Shown one piece after another: positions 36,062 to 49,400 of a stretch of DNA of 64,000 bases. Numbering within the stretch: the first letter of the stretch is position 1; each line of letters opens with the position of its first letter. The position numbers and the translations under genes are program-made. Under the pieces are notes generated by a model. It ran no database searches, had not been told where the DNA came from, and saw only the letters and a list, made by a program, of their open reading frames with translations. This stretch comes from Talinum fruticosum (taxonomy: Eukaryota > Streptophyta > Magnoliopsida > Caryophyllales > Talinaceae), in assembly GCA_021018815.1 (NCBI GenBank), contig JAITYX010000042.1, forward strand, positions 1,627,001-1,691,000, read 5' to 3'.

Positions 36062-39000
36062 GAGAACGATGGTTAATGAACCTAACCATAAAATATCTTT
36101 TCCCCGTTCTCTTTCTTTCATCAACTCCATTTATCATGTCCCCTCACTATCACTATTTTCTATCTCTCTATGAAATCACTTGGGAGAGGAAGATGGGATT
36201 CCTTCTTTTTGCCCAATTAATTTTCAAACCTTGAATTAGAAATGTGGCTCCGTTCGGTTGTAGAATCCGATTAGTTGAGGATATTGTAAAGCATGATAAC
36301 GGTAATCTTGGTTTACTCTCTAACTTCGTTATTTTGTTTTGGGCTTCATAATTATGGAGCTCATTGTCTCCTTTTTTTCAGCGATGATCGAATGTGAAAT
36401 AAATTAGGACAATCTAGAAAATGAGCAAGGGCTTTTCTCTCGTCTCTCGATCGGTGACCGGTTAGTATAAGTCCCTCTTTCTCTTCAATCCCTTCAAGTC
36501 AAAGCATTGCTCGGATATCACTTCAATTCCGATAGAGTCTTCCTTTGAATTTTGTTGTTCAATTAATTTTGCTATTGATTAGTCTCAAAACTAAATTTGC
36601 GTATAATATAATGTTCAGCAAGAGGTTTGGTTTGATATTTAATCTTGTCTGTTCTTTTGATTGGGTTTCAATCTTTAGTATTTCTTTTCACTTTAAGTTC
36701 CGTTGTTACAATCCGCATCAAATTTTTGTGGCCAGATTACCCGTCATTAGGATTTGATTGTTAGGATATCTCTGTGTAGGACATTCCCTTCGGTTTGATT
36801 GATGCAAGCTTGGGTTCAATGGGGTCGATCGACTTCAAGGCAAGTGGCACCGCTTCTTTTCCGCCATTGTATGTTTAGTTCTGTGTTATCTTCTTAAAAA
36901 TTGGGAATTTGGGTTCCTATCGATATGAAATCGGGAAAATCTAAGGGGTTAAAAATTGAATCTACATCCCTTTGATTTGGTTCATATGATTTTGAGTTTT
37001 TAAGTCATTCTTTGTCTAAGTTATTTTCGAGTATTTTAATAATTGGGGATAAGATTTTGATTTGAGTTTATGATTTGATCCGTTACTTTTACCACCATCA
37101 ACTTTTGTTAATTCCTTTAGTATAGCTATTATAATCTTATCTCTTTTTTTTTACGAAGCTTCGGATAAAGAGGTGTTTGAGAAATGGATATGGATATGGA
37201 TAGGGGTTGGGGGAGGGGGCAGTGGCGGTGGGATCATTGGGAGAATTGATATTTGTGGTAGTCGAAATTAAGCTGGGAATTTATCAAATATGGCACATGT
37301 GAATTGGTTATGGTGGTGGCTGAAATTGGTGGGAGATATGATGATGATATTCTCTTAACTTACCGTAGGAGTTCTTACTATAAAGTGTTTTTCATTTCTT
37401 CTATTTTTCATTTCTTCTATACTTTCTCTTGAATTCTAGATGTGTATTTTCATAAGTTTTAGACTTTTTAAGTGGTAAATCGATGTTGGATAAGTCATGT
37501 TGACAAGTAATAATATGTAGCAGCGACCGATGCGATTCCAAAGAGAGAGATGAGCTAAAGTGAGAGAGATTGAAGATGAAGAAAAGGTTCAATTTGTGTA
37601 TCTAATTTAAACTTCTCCGGTGGAAAAGGCTCGATTATTTTTTTGAGTTTGATCTCTTCCCCTAAAAAATCATCTCTTATTCTATGGTTTAACAATCTTA
37701 TCTCTTATTCTATAGTTTATGTTCACCCGAAAGGAAAGACTCAAGATTGATGGTCTCAAGTTGTGGGGAGGAGGATTTTAAGACGGGCGATATCATCTAT
37801 AATGCGAGTTATTTCTCTATTTGTGTTTTTTTTTTGGAGATTGATTGAACATTAAAGTTTTCTATACACATTTGTAAGAAATTCCTTTTCTAACAATTTT
37901 TTAGGTAATGTTCTCGATCATGAGAACAACTTAGGGATCAAAGGTTGAATCGGTTCGAGATTGTAGCTCGTAGCTTCTTTATATATCTCACAACTCGTTC
38001 TTTCAGGAAGTATCAATTTTCTACTTTATTAGGTATTTTATTTTTTATTTTTAATTGATAATTGATGATCCAATTATTTTTTGGTACTATTGATAGGTGA
38101 TTATATGGGTACCTTTACAATCTGTTAGGTTCTTGAATTTTTTTGGTGATTTTATTTTGTATTTTAAGTTGTGGGCATTTTGTTGGGATCCTTTTTAATG
38201 GATTTTTGTATTTATAATTATTTGATAAATTTGGGAAAGATGTTTTTGTGACTATTTACAATAAGTTAGGATTATTGGGCATAAATTATCATATGGAAGC
38301 AACCATATTTTGTTTTTGAAGTCGTGAACATCCTATTTCAAGATTTTTAACTTTGCTGAAGTTTTTTTTTAATTTAGTATTTTTAATGTGTTTGATATGT
38401 TGTAATTAGGTTTTATTGTGTTAGAGTTTTTTTTTATGTGTTTGATACAGTTGGGTTGTAGTTAGGTTTTACTTTGTTTTGTACAGTGAGGGGCCAAAAC
38501 AGTCAAGTAGCTAAGCATAAGTGCAAGGGTAGTGGTTTTAGGTTGTTTCTATCTATCCATTATAGTATTTCATTTTTTTAGCCGTACTTCCAACATTATT
38601 GGTGTAATCTTTCTCAAGAAAGATCTTCCTCTCAATATCACTTTCCCTCTTTGCAGATTCGAGGAGGAGGGGGTGAATTTTATGAATTTCAAGAGGGATA
38701 GAGATTGAATTTTGTAAATGTGAAGGGGATTGGGATAATGGTACATCAATGTCTTACTAATTTGTGAAGTGGGAAGTTGAGGGCGAATTGACATATTTAA
38801 TTGTTTTCTTTTGATTATTTTGTATTATTTGAAAGCATACATTCTCTTTACGACTCCAAGACCTTCAACAACTTCGACACCCCTTTTGCGGAGGGTAAAT
38901 GAGTTGTGTTTAGTGATATTAAAGCTTATTGTCGAAGAGTTTGACTTTTGATTTGATGGATTGGTGTTCCAAATTGAAGGTATAATTGGTGGTGAGTTGG

Positions 39001-40071
39001 TGAATGTACAATCCAAGTTGGAGCTATTTATACGTTACATGTTTAATGTAATATCTTAAGTTTGAGGCGTGTTTCCTAAGTTGCATGTGATATGCCATCA
39101 TGATTTTAGTGTATAACATTTCATTTTTCAAACAAATTAATAATATATAGCAATGAGTTTTTTCAATCATATCACGACTCGATGATAAGTTTATAAAAGC
39201 AACTTATAAAGGTTAATATAATGTTTATTCATTTATTACTTTCAACATACCATATAATATAATTAGCAAAATGATCAAAATAAGTTGTTGATTTTATTTT
39301 TAGTGTATAATTGATATTGCGTGATTTATGTATATCATCGAACATTATAGGTTTTAATAACAGTCATGGATCAGATATACTTACCCAAAATAAACCGCCT
39401 TTATTTGGCATCGACGAATAAACTTACCCACAATAAACAGGGAGTAGAGTTTGATTGAGGTTATGTTATTGGTTAACCATCATTATTTTCATCGTATTAC
39501 CTTATATTACTTGTATGTAATGTTTTTAATGATACTTTAAACTTTATCTATACTATTGTTTAGATCAATATCAACTCTTATATTTATTGATCATATTTTT
39601 AAATTATGTTATATAAATAAATTTATTTAATGATACTTCTAAATTACTATATAATTATTAGAAATAGCGGTAACGTGCGGATCATAGCCAGTAATAATAA
39701 TAATAATAGTTTTGTTGGGGAAGACGGGGAAAGTCGAAAGCAAAAGCAGTGCATTGCACTTGCTCCCACTTTAATTTACCATTTGCAAGGGGTATCATTA
39801 AATAAACTTTCACTTATTTATTCATTAATTCACTGCCCTTTCTACACGGCAGTTACTCATTCCCCCCTTTTTCTGCTATACATTTTTTCTGTAATTTACT
39901 GCTGCTTCTGTGATTTTTTACTGTTTTATGAATGTGAGCTTACTGTTAGAAATATAAGTTACATAGTTAATTTTGGATGGGTTTTTATTTTAAGACGGAG
40001 GGAATATTTATTCTCTAGCTAATCGGCTCTTTTTTTCTTCCATTTTACAAGAAGGAATGAATTAGAGACTG
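36062..40071. other. Gene-poor intergenic DNA
   Basis: No gene recognised in 4 kb. Much of it is T-rich on the plus strand with occasional GT and AG dinucleotides that would allow spliced non-coding transcripts, but nothing specific supports one. A G-rich tract (37203-37232) and a possible degenerate Stowaway right end (about 39990-40000, ACGGAGGGAATA) are the only notable pieces. Confidence 0.45.
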
Positions 40072-40076
40072 AAATT

Positions 40077-42798
40077 TGTAACAACTCGACCCTAAATCAC
40101 ATTATTTATTTTAAATCACATTATTTATTAATTACACTATTTATACAATTGAGCGCGTGCACTTCAATTCGATATTTTGTATTTACATTATCCTTATACA
40201 TGTGTTATGCAGCTAAGGCGACGAAGTGGCCCCAATAAAAATCTCATAATAAGATTATAATTTGTGAACGTCATTATTAAAATAAAATTAAAAGTAACAA
40301 TAAAAGAAAACAAAACAAGTAAATTAATTAATTAATTAAAATAAAACCAAAATAATAAAATAAAATAACAAAATCAGATTTTTCTAAGGAAAAATCCGAA
40401 AAGGAACTATCCGAAATTTATGAAAAAAAAAAAAAGAGAGGCGGTTAAACCAAAATAATCGGGCAATTTCAATTCAACCTCCTCACTTGCTTCCCTCCTC
40501 TACTCCTCCCGTTCCTTTGCCTTTCGCCATCCCCTACTTCTTCTTCCCTGTTGACGCCTTCTCCGGCCACCGGCGCCGGCCGACGCCGGCGGGAGACCGG
40601 CGCCGGCCGTCCCTCATCGCTCCCTCGTCTCGCATCCTCCCTCTCTCACGCTGTTGCTCTCTCTCGTCCTCGCGTGCCTCTGCTCCCTTCCTCGCCTCCA
40701 CCTGCGGCCCTGCTCTCGGCCACCAAACGCCACCGACGCCGGCATCATCGCAAGACGCCCGGCGTCTCCCTCCCGCAGCTCTCTCTATCATGCTACCTCC
40801 CTCTCTTGCTGCTGCGTTCCGCTTCCCTGCGTCACGGTTCCTCTGCTGCGGCCACCTAGCAGCCAACCCCGCCGCAGCGAGTCTCCGACTCGGTCCAGTG
40901 GCCGCCGGCGCAGCCGCCGCGCCACCGCCCCTGTTCGTCCCTCTCGAACCCTCCTCTCGTGAATTTGAAGGTAAGTTACTAAACCCTAAGTTATCAAATT
41001 CCTTATCATTCAAGTAATTGTGATTGCAAATTGAAACATATGATTTAGAAATATGTCTGTTGAGTGAATTTAAAGATTGATTTGGGAAAATCCGAATTGT
41101 TGTGGACGATTGAGGTGTGGCAGGTTGATGGATTAATTGGTGTATGCATATGAACAAATGTGATTCTTTTGGGAAATTATGAACTAGTGAATGAGATTGA
41201 GGATGTTTTATTATCGAATTGAACAATTTGGTGGAATTGGTACATTTTGTAAATAGCTAGAATTGAACACAAAGGAAGAGAAAAATAGGCAGGGAGGATG
41301 AAGACAGATAATAGATTGTGTAAGAGGCATGGGGGACATCTCGAACATTTGGTATGCTTAATTTGGATATGAATAAGAGCTCTGTCGAGGAAATAACGCT
41401 TAGGCACTTAAAATGGCGTATATGTATGAGTTTTGGGCGATTCGGCAAAGTTGTGAAACCTTCCGATGGAAGGGCATTTGATGGATTAATTAATTATTTA
41501 ACTATAGGTTTGAGTGCGAGAGAAGGGAGAAGTGAGGAAGGAATTAAGAATAAGTGTTGTGTATATATGTACACCATTTTTCAATCCAAGTCATCTAGCA
41601 AATCGAATAACACCAACATCATTGGGTATTTAGTTAACCTAATCAACTCCTTTAATTAATATAAGTTGTATTCAATAATTGAAACGGAATCAACGCAAGT
41701 AAAGATGAGTAATACAAACATTAGTTTAATCGATTTTCATACGAATATATGAAATGAAATAAATTGTTAAAGCTTATACAAATTCAAGCATTAAAACTCA
41801 AGAAAACATTATTAACCCTAGAAATCCATCTTAAATGTAACCGAGGCCACTTCCGTTGCCGAATAGCCGATGACTCAAATTTCTACAAAAGGGGAGAAAC
41901 AAATATTCTCAATTCGAGTACGTGCATTGCTCGTGCTCTTCGAAAATTCACATGTTTCATCAAATCTCAACATTTCTCATATATGCAATCAATAATGAAT
42001 CATTTACAAGGCAAGTTTTGCCACCTAATTAAGTGGTCCCCGCCCAATTATCAATTACCAAGGGCTTAGGCCCGCCAATTATACCGCGCGGCGTCAACTC
42101 GGGTTATCGATCGGCCGGGGGTGACACTGTTCAACGATCGTATCAATTACCAAGGGGTTCTACTTCCGGATAATAACCGGCAAGCAATTTTACTTGTATT
42201 CTCTCCCCCGATTTCAAACTAAAATGAATTGAAATGCGCGCGCTCAATCAATATATTTTTCAAAGTTATTTTATAGTACAGGAATGTTCGTACCGAGTTT
42301 CGACTCACCCTTCCAAATATTTTACTTGTTTTTGTTTTTAGGGAAAGCATGTGTGAACAGCTCATTGCCTAGGAGGTCCGCCGCAAGCAAAACTTAGCTG
42401 GAAATATCGTTATCACCGATCCGTGATGGACCTAGAAGCTCACGAGTGATTTTTCTCCACATCGGGTTTTGGGTTTGCCCTTGGAAGGTATTACATATGG
42501 CATATTTTCGGATAGTCCGTTGCGGGGTTTGCATAATGTATAAAATGTGACAAAAATGTATGTTGGGAGTTGGTTTAATGATGTGGTATAATTTAACTCT
42601 TTGGGACACCAATATTTACTCTTATCGAGACCTGTACAAGCGTAAGTAATTGAAGCAAGCCTCCTTATATACATTCTATTTAGCCTCGGTCCTATTCCTA
42701 GGACGGCGGTAACGCCTCCGGTCGTTAACTTCCGCTGCGACCATATTTCATATTCTCTAATCGGGGATTATTAAGTAATGGTGATTGGGGGTGTTACA
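40077..42798. mobile_element. Solo LTR of a Ty3/gypsy-type retrotransposon, 2,722 bp
   Basis: The element begins TGTAACAACTCGACCC and ends GGGGGTGTTACA, so it has the TG...CA termini and short terminal inversion TGTAACA/TGTTACA of an LTR. Perfect 5-bp direct repeats AAATT flank it (40072-40076 and 42799-42803). There is no internal gag-pol and no second LTR, so it is best read as a solo LTR left by recombination between two LTRs. A strongly GC-rich block with repeated CCGGCGCCGG-like motifs lies at 40555-40960, against an AT-rich remainder. The length and composition resemble LTRs of plant chromovirus (Tekay-like) elements, but this lineage call is an inference from general appearance. Strand of the parent element is not established. 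Confidence 0.85.
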
Positions 42799-42819
42799 AA
42801 ATTCAAGTAAAAGTATATA

Positions 42820-43076
42820 CTCTCTCCATTTCAAAATACATGTCACTTTAACTAACTTTTTCGTTTCAAAATATCTATAACTTTATAATTTTAATGTATT
42901 AATGATTAATTTACCAATTTTGCCCTTTGTTTCTCTCCTTTTTTCATTGATTTTTCTTGGTTTCTAAAAAATATTGAGGGTAATTTGGTCTTTTAACACA
43001 AATTTTGTTATGAATTTTATGTTTCATTGATATTCGCTCATAACTTAAAACTGACATTTATTTTGAAACGGAGGGA
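42820..43076. mobile_element. Stowaway-like MITE
   Basis: Starts CTCTCTCCATTTCAAAATA after a TA and ends TTTTGAAACGGAGGGAA, forming terminal inverted repeats of about 18 bp. Internally it is closely similar to 46223-46494 (ACATGTCACTTTAACTAA, TTTACCAATTTTG, TTTTTTCATTGATTTT). The right-hand TA duplication is not clean. It inserted about 20 bp beyond the solo LTR. A further partial left end may lie at 43231 (TACTCCTTCCATTTTATAAT). Confidence 0.75.
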
Positions 43077-46000
43077 ATGGCTACTTGCTCGCAAAAATTG
43101 TGATGGGATACGTTACAAAATACAGATAGAGTACTCTGCATCATCTGCTATTTATTTCGCTCACATTCTTTTATATGGAATATATTTATTGTAATTAACA
43201 GATGATTATTTGCCTAATTTGTAAAATTTACTCCTTCCATTTTATAATAAATATTTCTAATTTTACACTTCAATAATCTCAATAATAATTAATGAATTCC
43301 AATTTCTATAGTACAAAGCACGTGTTGCTGCTGTACATTTTTCTTCTGACAGATTTTCTGGAAACTCAGTTTCCTAGTTCTCCAGAGCTTCTCAATTCTC
43401 ATAAAGAATGAGCAGAACAAGTAGATGAATGAAGAAGCTATTGAGCTACTCTAGTCCAATTTGGAGGAACTATGTATGATCATGCTTAATGACTACGAAT
43501 GGGTTCGTCTATTACTATTTATTACGTGAAGAGACTTCACGGATCTGGATCAGATTTAAGATCCACTGCCACCTCTATGTGAAGTAATAAGTGATACAAT
43601 AGACTACAACAGTATATATAATGGGGCTGTTGGGATGGTTTTAGCTTGAATCGTTTGTCACCATTTATATAGGAATTTGGAATCGAGTTGTCCTGAGTAA
43701 TTGTTCATTTTCTGATTGGGGAAGTCCTATTCTCTCCACTTCCCGCACCCTATGCTGTAAGGTTTAAGTCTTGCTTGGCAATTTCTGCCAAGAATTTCAT
43801 GTATATGCTGATAAAAAGGGCCAAGGACTATATCATCAATAACTAGCTTGGCATTTAGTTTGCAGCTTACCTTACCGGAATCTCAGACAAGCTTGTTGAA
43901 GTCCGATTCAGGGCAAGGGCAGGACCAACTGATGTTTTGTTGTGATACAGAAACCTTCACCAAGTCTGGGCTTAAAAGGAATTCTGAAAAATGAACAACT
44001 CCCGCAATGTGGACATTGTCGATACAATGTCTGGGAATATCCCGATATAGGCAGTTTTAGCCTAGATTTTGGCCTATCAAGCTAAACATTGTGCTGTTTG
44101 TTTCCTGCTGAAAGGATTTTCAAGGCACTGTGCAGTCCTCATTGCATTCAAGATCGGAGTAGCTATATCCTGTTATTCTCATTTCTTTTAGTTGGGTTTT
44201 GACATTGTCTCAGCCCGTCAAGAATCAGAGACAACTATCCTCTGTCTACGACTCGCCTAGCTCTGACAGTTGAACCTCTACATCCCGCATATGTGCCTGT
44301 GAGATCCTAATGAGAATGCCCAAGATGGAGTCTTCAACTGACTGGACAAGCTTTGACATGTATTTTTTGAGCAACTAGACGTTTAACAGACAACTGTGAG
44401 ACCCTAATCCTATGCAAAACATTTGGTCAGGAACCTAAAAGCAAACTGGAGGCACTCTGATGCCCAGAACCATTAATTTCACTTCTCTGAATCAAATGAC
44501 AAAATCGAAAATTAGTCGTGAAAACAGGTAAAATAGTACAAGTTGCAGCAAATCCAGTTTGGTAGCTTTGTGATGTCCTTAATGCATCTGATCTTCATGA
44601 GTATAATACATTGGCGTCTTCAGTAGGCCTGTTGTTCTTGATCCTCTCATTCTTCACTTCCTGTTCTGCATCTAGTTCATATATTATAGGTTTGGATCTG
44701 ACTTCTATGAGGTAATGGCGTAATGCGACTAGATAGAGCCAATATTCAGTGTGCAAGTACTCTGTCAGGTTCATGTCATGTACGAGTATATGATGCATAT
44801 TCATAATTACGGAATTCTAGATCATATATCATAATGAATTCTTGTAATACAGGAAATATGGTATAATATGTCATGCCATCTTCCTTAGTTTGATGCGCAG
44901 GGCATTCATCAGCATGAATGTTGCTTTCGAAAGAAATTCATGTAGACTCTAATGGAAATTTATAAACAGAATCACAAAAAGATGCACTATTTTCTATACA
45001 ACACTGCATTCTGATCAATTTTCTAGGAAGTTGTCTAATCTGTAGAAGCTCGTCAATGTTTTCTGGTCTTGTAAGGCAGAACAAATAACTGAGAACAAAA
45101 CCAACCGACCACCCTGAATCCTACCTGAAACAACCTGTTTGTCAGGTCTATCTATGTATGACCGATCCCCCCACCCAATGCAGTTTATACATGAACCTGA
45201 ACGGAGCATGGATTTCTCATTCTGACCTACTGATACATTATACAGACTCCACAATCAGCCTGTTTGAACCTTTGATCGAGTTGTTATACATGAACCCTGC
45301 ACGGTTTCTAAACACAGAGTTCTCTTGTAGTGTTTGCTTAACTACACAATCTGAAATCCATTAATTCACACTTCAACAATTCAAGTGAATGCCCAATTTT
45401 CCTTTATAACTGATCGCAAGCATCTTCAGTACAGTGAGTTTTATTTGGGTTTCATTTCCAAGAAAAAAATCCAATTTTATTTTGCAGCCCCTGGAACTAG
45501 AAGATGTAAATCTTTCCCTTTAGTCCCTCCTTTTTCTTACAGCTTCAGGTTTCTTTAAACAGAATTTTTGTGTAAACTTTTTTATTTTGTTTCTCTCATA
45601 ATCGACTTGATTTCTTGTTGCCATAAGATTGCTTACATTCAAATCTCAACATATTTATGTGAGATCAATCTATATATACATAAAACATAAAAATACACAG
45701 TAAATAAACATCTGTACATGTATGACTTCCACGTTCTTCACCGACTGGTGGATATTTTTAAAAAACTTTAACAAATCATATTTTTCAGTATCTAGAACAA
45801 GAAAGGTAAACAACCAAGAAGACTTTTTTGGGATGATGGGTTAGCCTTTGTGCTGAGCAAATAATTACCAGTGCAAGTCTTTGGGAGTTGCTCAGTCGAT
45901 TATCAGTTAAACAGTTTCAATTCTATGGGGAGAGAAATTCTTTTCTGAAAAGCCCCTTATCACCATTGATATTGAGACCTCAAAAAGGACTGAGGGTGCA

Positions 46001-46220
46001 CAAACCTCATCCAAAAAGTACTTCTCCTAACTAAATATATATATTGCTTTTGCCCCCATTTTTCCCCTTTTTTTGAGATATGTGCAGATAAAAATAGGAG
46101 AGGAAAAAAGTTTATAGAAAAAAATTAATAAATTAATCAATAATACGTCATTGAGATTGTAAAGTGATAGATATTATGAAAAAGATAGTCAAAATGACAT
46201 ATATTGTAAAACGAAGGAAA
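43077..46220. other. Intergenic DNA, nothing recognised
   Basis: About 3.1 kb, less AT-rich than its surroundings between 43400 and 45500. Small open frames (44595-44804, 45015-45254 and 45158-45364) have no recognisable domain. It might hold an old pseudogene or a non-coding transcript, but I cannot support either. Confidence 0.45.
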
Positions 46221-46222
46221 TA

Positions 46223-46494
46223 CTCCATCCGTTTCAAAATACATGTCACTTTAACTAATTTTGTTCGTTTCACAATATTTGTCATTTTACAATACCAACG
46301 ACGTGTTAATGACTAGTTTATCAATTTTGTCCTTATTCATTACTTTATTTCTCTCCTTTTTTAATTGATTTTCTTCATTTCCAATGAAATCTTGGGGCAA
46401 CTTGATCTTTTAAACTAAATTTTGTCATAAATTTAGTGTTTCCTTAGTACTCCCTCATAACCTTAAAACGATAAGTATTTTGAAATGGAGGGAG
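46223..46494. mobile_element. Stowaway MITE, best-preserved copy (272 bp)
   Basis: The left end CTCCATCCGTTTCAAAATA and the right end TATTTTGAAATGGAGGGAG are near-perfect inverted repeats of the classic Stowaway type. TA flanks both sides (46221-46222, 46495-46496), the target duplication of Tc1/mariner elements. Non-coding; would depend on a transposase elsewhere. Confidence 0.9.
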
Positions 46495-46496
46495 TA

Positions 46497-49400
46497 ATAT
46501 TTAAAGTTCGATCACCAAATTGCTGACCTGAAATTGTTAAAGAAACTTATGAATTTCAACCTTAATTTAATGGTTTAGCTCTCCATTAATTAGAGAGTTG
46601 ATTAGCCTAAAAGTATAGCCAACAATCTCCTAATTATATTTAATGCATTGATGAAAACCATTAGCCCACTTATTGCAGTATATTTTTCACCACATTTGAC
46701 CATTATATTTATTGCCATCACACTACTAGTCAAGTATTGTCCTTGATACATCTACATGTGTTCTTGGCTTCGCTTTTACATGCTACCACTTTTGAGTTTC
46801 GTGAGTTTTTGGACATATTTATGTACGTAACACAAAATCAAACTAAAATGTCAAATATTACTTGTGGCATTGGCGGAGTTTTTTCAAATTAATGTTATTG
46901 GTGACAACCGATCGTTTAAACACGATATAGGTCGATTGTATTTCGATATAGCCCTCGATGATTTGTGCTCTTTAATTATAATAAGAGGAATATAATTATT
47001 TCCATCAATAATTATACGTGTGTGCATGCATGTATATAAGAGACTAAAAAGAGGTTGCTACTTTGGTGATGGCTATAGTATGTAGCATACCAAAAGACCA
47101 AAGACCAAAAGTCTACATGACAAATTATTTGGGGGACCCCATGCATCAACGTCAACCTTTACAACAAAAATATCACCAACTTTATTAATTAACACACCAA
47201 TACCATTTTTCTTTCCTCTCTCAAACCTCTTTTAAGTTTTCTTTTTACATTTAAAAAGACCATGTCGTTCTTGTTATTCTAGTGAAAAAGTTCATGATAT
47301 CTTTAGTTAGTAGCCATAAAAATCTCATCTTTGAATTATATTTTTCCCTTAATTTATGCATCTTAATCATTAAGAATACGTACATGTACATACAATCTGT
47401 TCCCTTTTTCAACTCCATTTTTTATATCAGTATAACTTTATTGAATTTAAAAATATTATTATTTGCGATTTTCAAAATATAAATTCAAGATTCACTTACA
47501 TGCCCCGAGAAATAGAGTAAAAAACAAATACAAAACTTGAAATTGTTATGCGATTAACATTATATATTATACCTACATAAATTGATACAAAAACATGAAC
47601 TGATGCTCATACTAATAATGACGTACAAAAAAAAAAACTCCAAATATTTTAACATGCACAATAAGAGGCAACTAATTCTTATTATACTACCTAATCATAC
47701 CTTTAGGGGAGTGAAAACAATTATTATTCGTGAAAGAAATTTAAAAATGAAATAAATGTAGCTAATATGATAACAATGGCTGGTAAAATTTCGTTCCATC
47801 CGAATATTTAAATTTGTCCAACCCAGAAAAAATAGGGTATAGTCATCAATTATGCGTCCAAACTTTAAATCCGGGATAAAATTTTTTCTATTTCTATAGT
47901 CCGAATACGATTTTGATATGAATTTAAGCTCGTCCAATTTGTCGGACTCAAAAAACCAAGTAACGGACAAATTATTTCGTCTCGAATTTTAGATATTAAC
48001 CGATGTGTCCGAACCGAGATTTGCCCGAACCCAAACTTTTACCTGCGCTAGGTAACAAAAACATGTTGATTTTGTGTTTTCGAATTTGTATGAAAAAAAA
48101 AAGAAGAAAAAGGGGTCCCACAAGGGTAAGGCAATGACAGCAAAATGCCTCCGACCCATCATCTCCTTGTAGTTGCGGTAGTTGCGGTGAGAAAGCTATG
48201 ACACAAACACGACGCAAACAGAGAGAGAGAGAGAGAGGTTGAGGTTGGAGGGAGGGGACTTGGATTGGCTTTCAGTTTCCGAAGAGATCATATATATGGT
48301 CGAAGGTCACCATTACGATAGTGGCCTTCGTCCTACATTCTTGTTTTCCACAACGTCCTCTTAGACCCCACCCTGACCCCCCTTTCTTCTTTTGCTTTCT
48401 CCTCATTATCATATACTTCCAAACCAAACCCTCTCACTCCTACACTGCTACTCCCCCTCCTTCTAGACCCTCACTAGTCCCGCTTCTAAGTTCGGTAAAC
48501 GGGTTATTTGGTTTTAGTTTGAGTCATACCAATTTTAATTCAATCATATGATTTAGATCGACGATTAATGTACTTTCAGTTTGGATCCAAACCGAGTTAT
48601 TTTCAGTCATGTTAACACCTAAATTGTTGGGCTCGATTCGAGTTTGAGTCCAAATTCTGTTGCAAACTACCTTGTTCCATTTATCTAAAAGAAGGTGTAA
48701 GGTTATAAGAGGTTGTGAGAATCTATAAGGAAAACTGTAAGCGAGTGGTAAGGGTTGTAAGTTAGAGTTAAATAGTAACGGGACCGAGGTATTCCTATGA
48801 ATCACTATATTTAACATCGGTTAGAGTAACCGATAAATTAAAATTTTCCAACCCAACCGTTTGATTATAAATTTATACCCACCATTTATGTAGTGATTAT
48901 AGGTTATTTTTATCACATGAATTTTCATAAAAACTATGAAAAATTAAAGTTTATGTAATACTTAAAAACCATATGATTAGTCTAAAATGCAAAAACTTGT
49001 CTACTCTAAGAATTTGATGAGTTGAATGTAGGAATCTTTCCTATATTAATGAGACATTAGAATAATAAAATTCTAATTTGATTTGATTTAGTTTGTCCAC
49101 TTCCTCTTCCTCTGCCCCCTACCACTTCTCCCAGCATATCTCTTTTTAGGTGTTAGTTTGTGCCCCTTTCTCCAAGGCCACCAATCTTCATCAAATCTGA
49201 AAGCTAAAGGGGAAAAAAGGGGGCAAAGAATCTTCATAGTGTTGGGTGCAACTATTTCACAAAACTAATTATAATTTTATCTTCTCCATCATAATTAATT
49301 ACAATTTTCTGCTAATCCTACAAAAAATAACATTTACCCGTGAAATGGAAAAGGCCGTGATCTCAACTTATTTAGAAGATGGACTATGTGACAATATCAT

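Noticed and set aside
40487..41226. Open frames of 100-230 codons on both strands
   Set aside because: They lie in the GC-rich part of the solo LTR, where stop codons are rare by composition; products are low-complexity Arg/Pro/Ala with no domain.
48321..48551. Short frame with a hydrophobic, signal-peptide-like start
   Set aside because: It has no ATG at the beginning and no conserved peptide-hormone motif.
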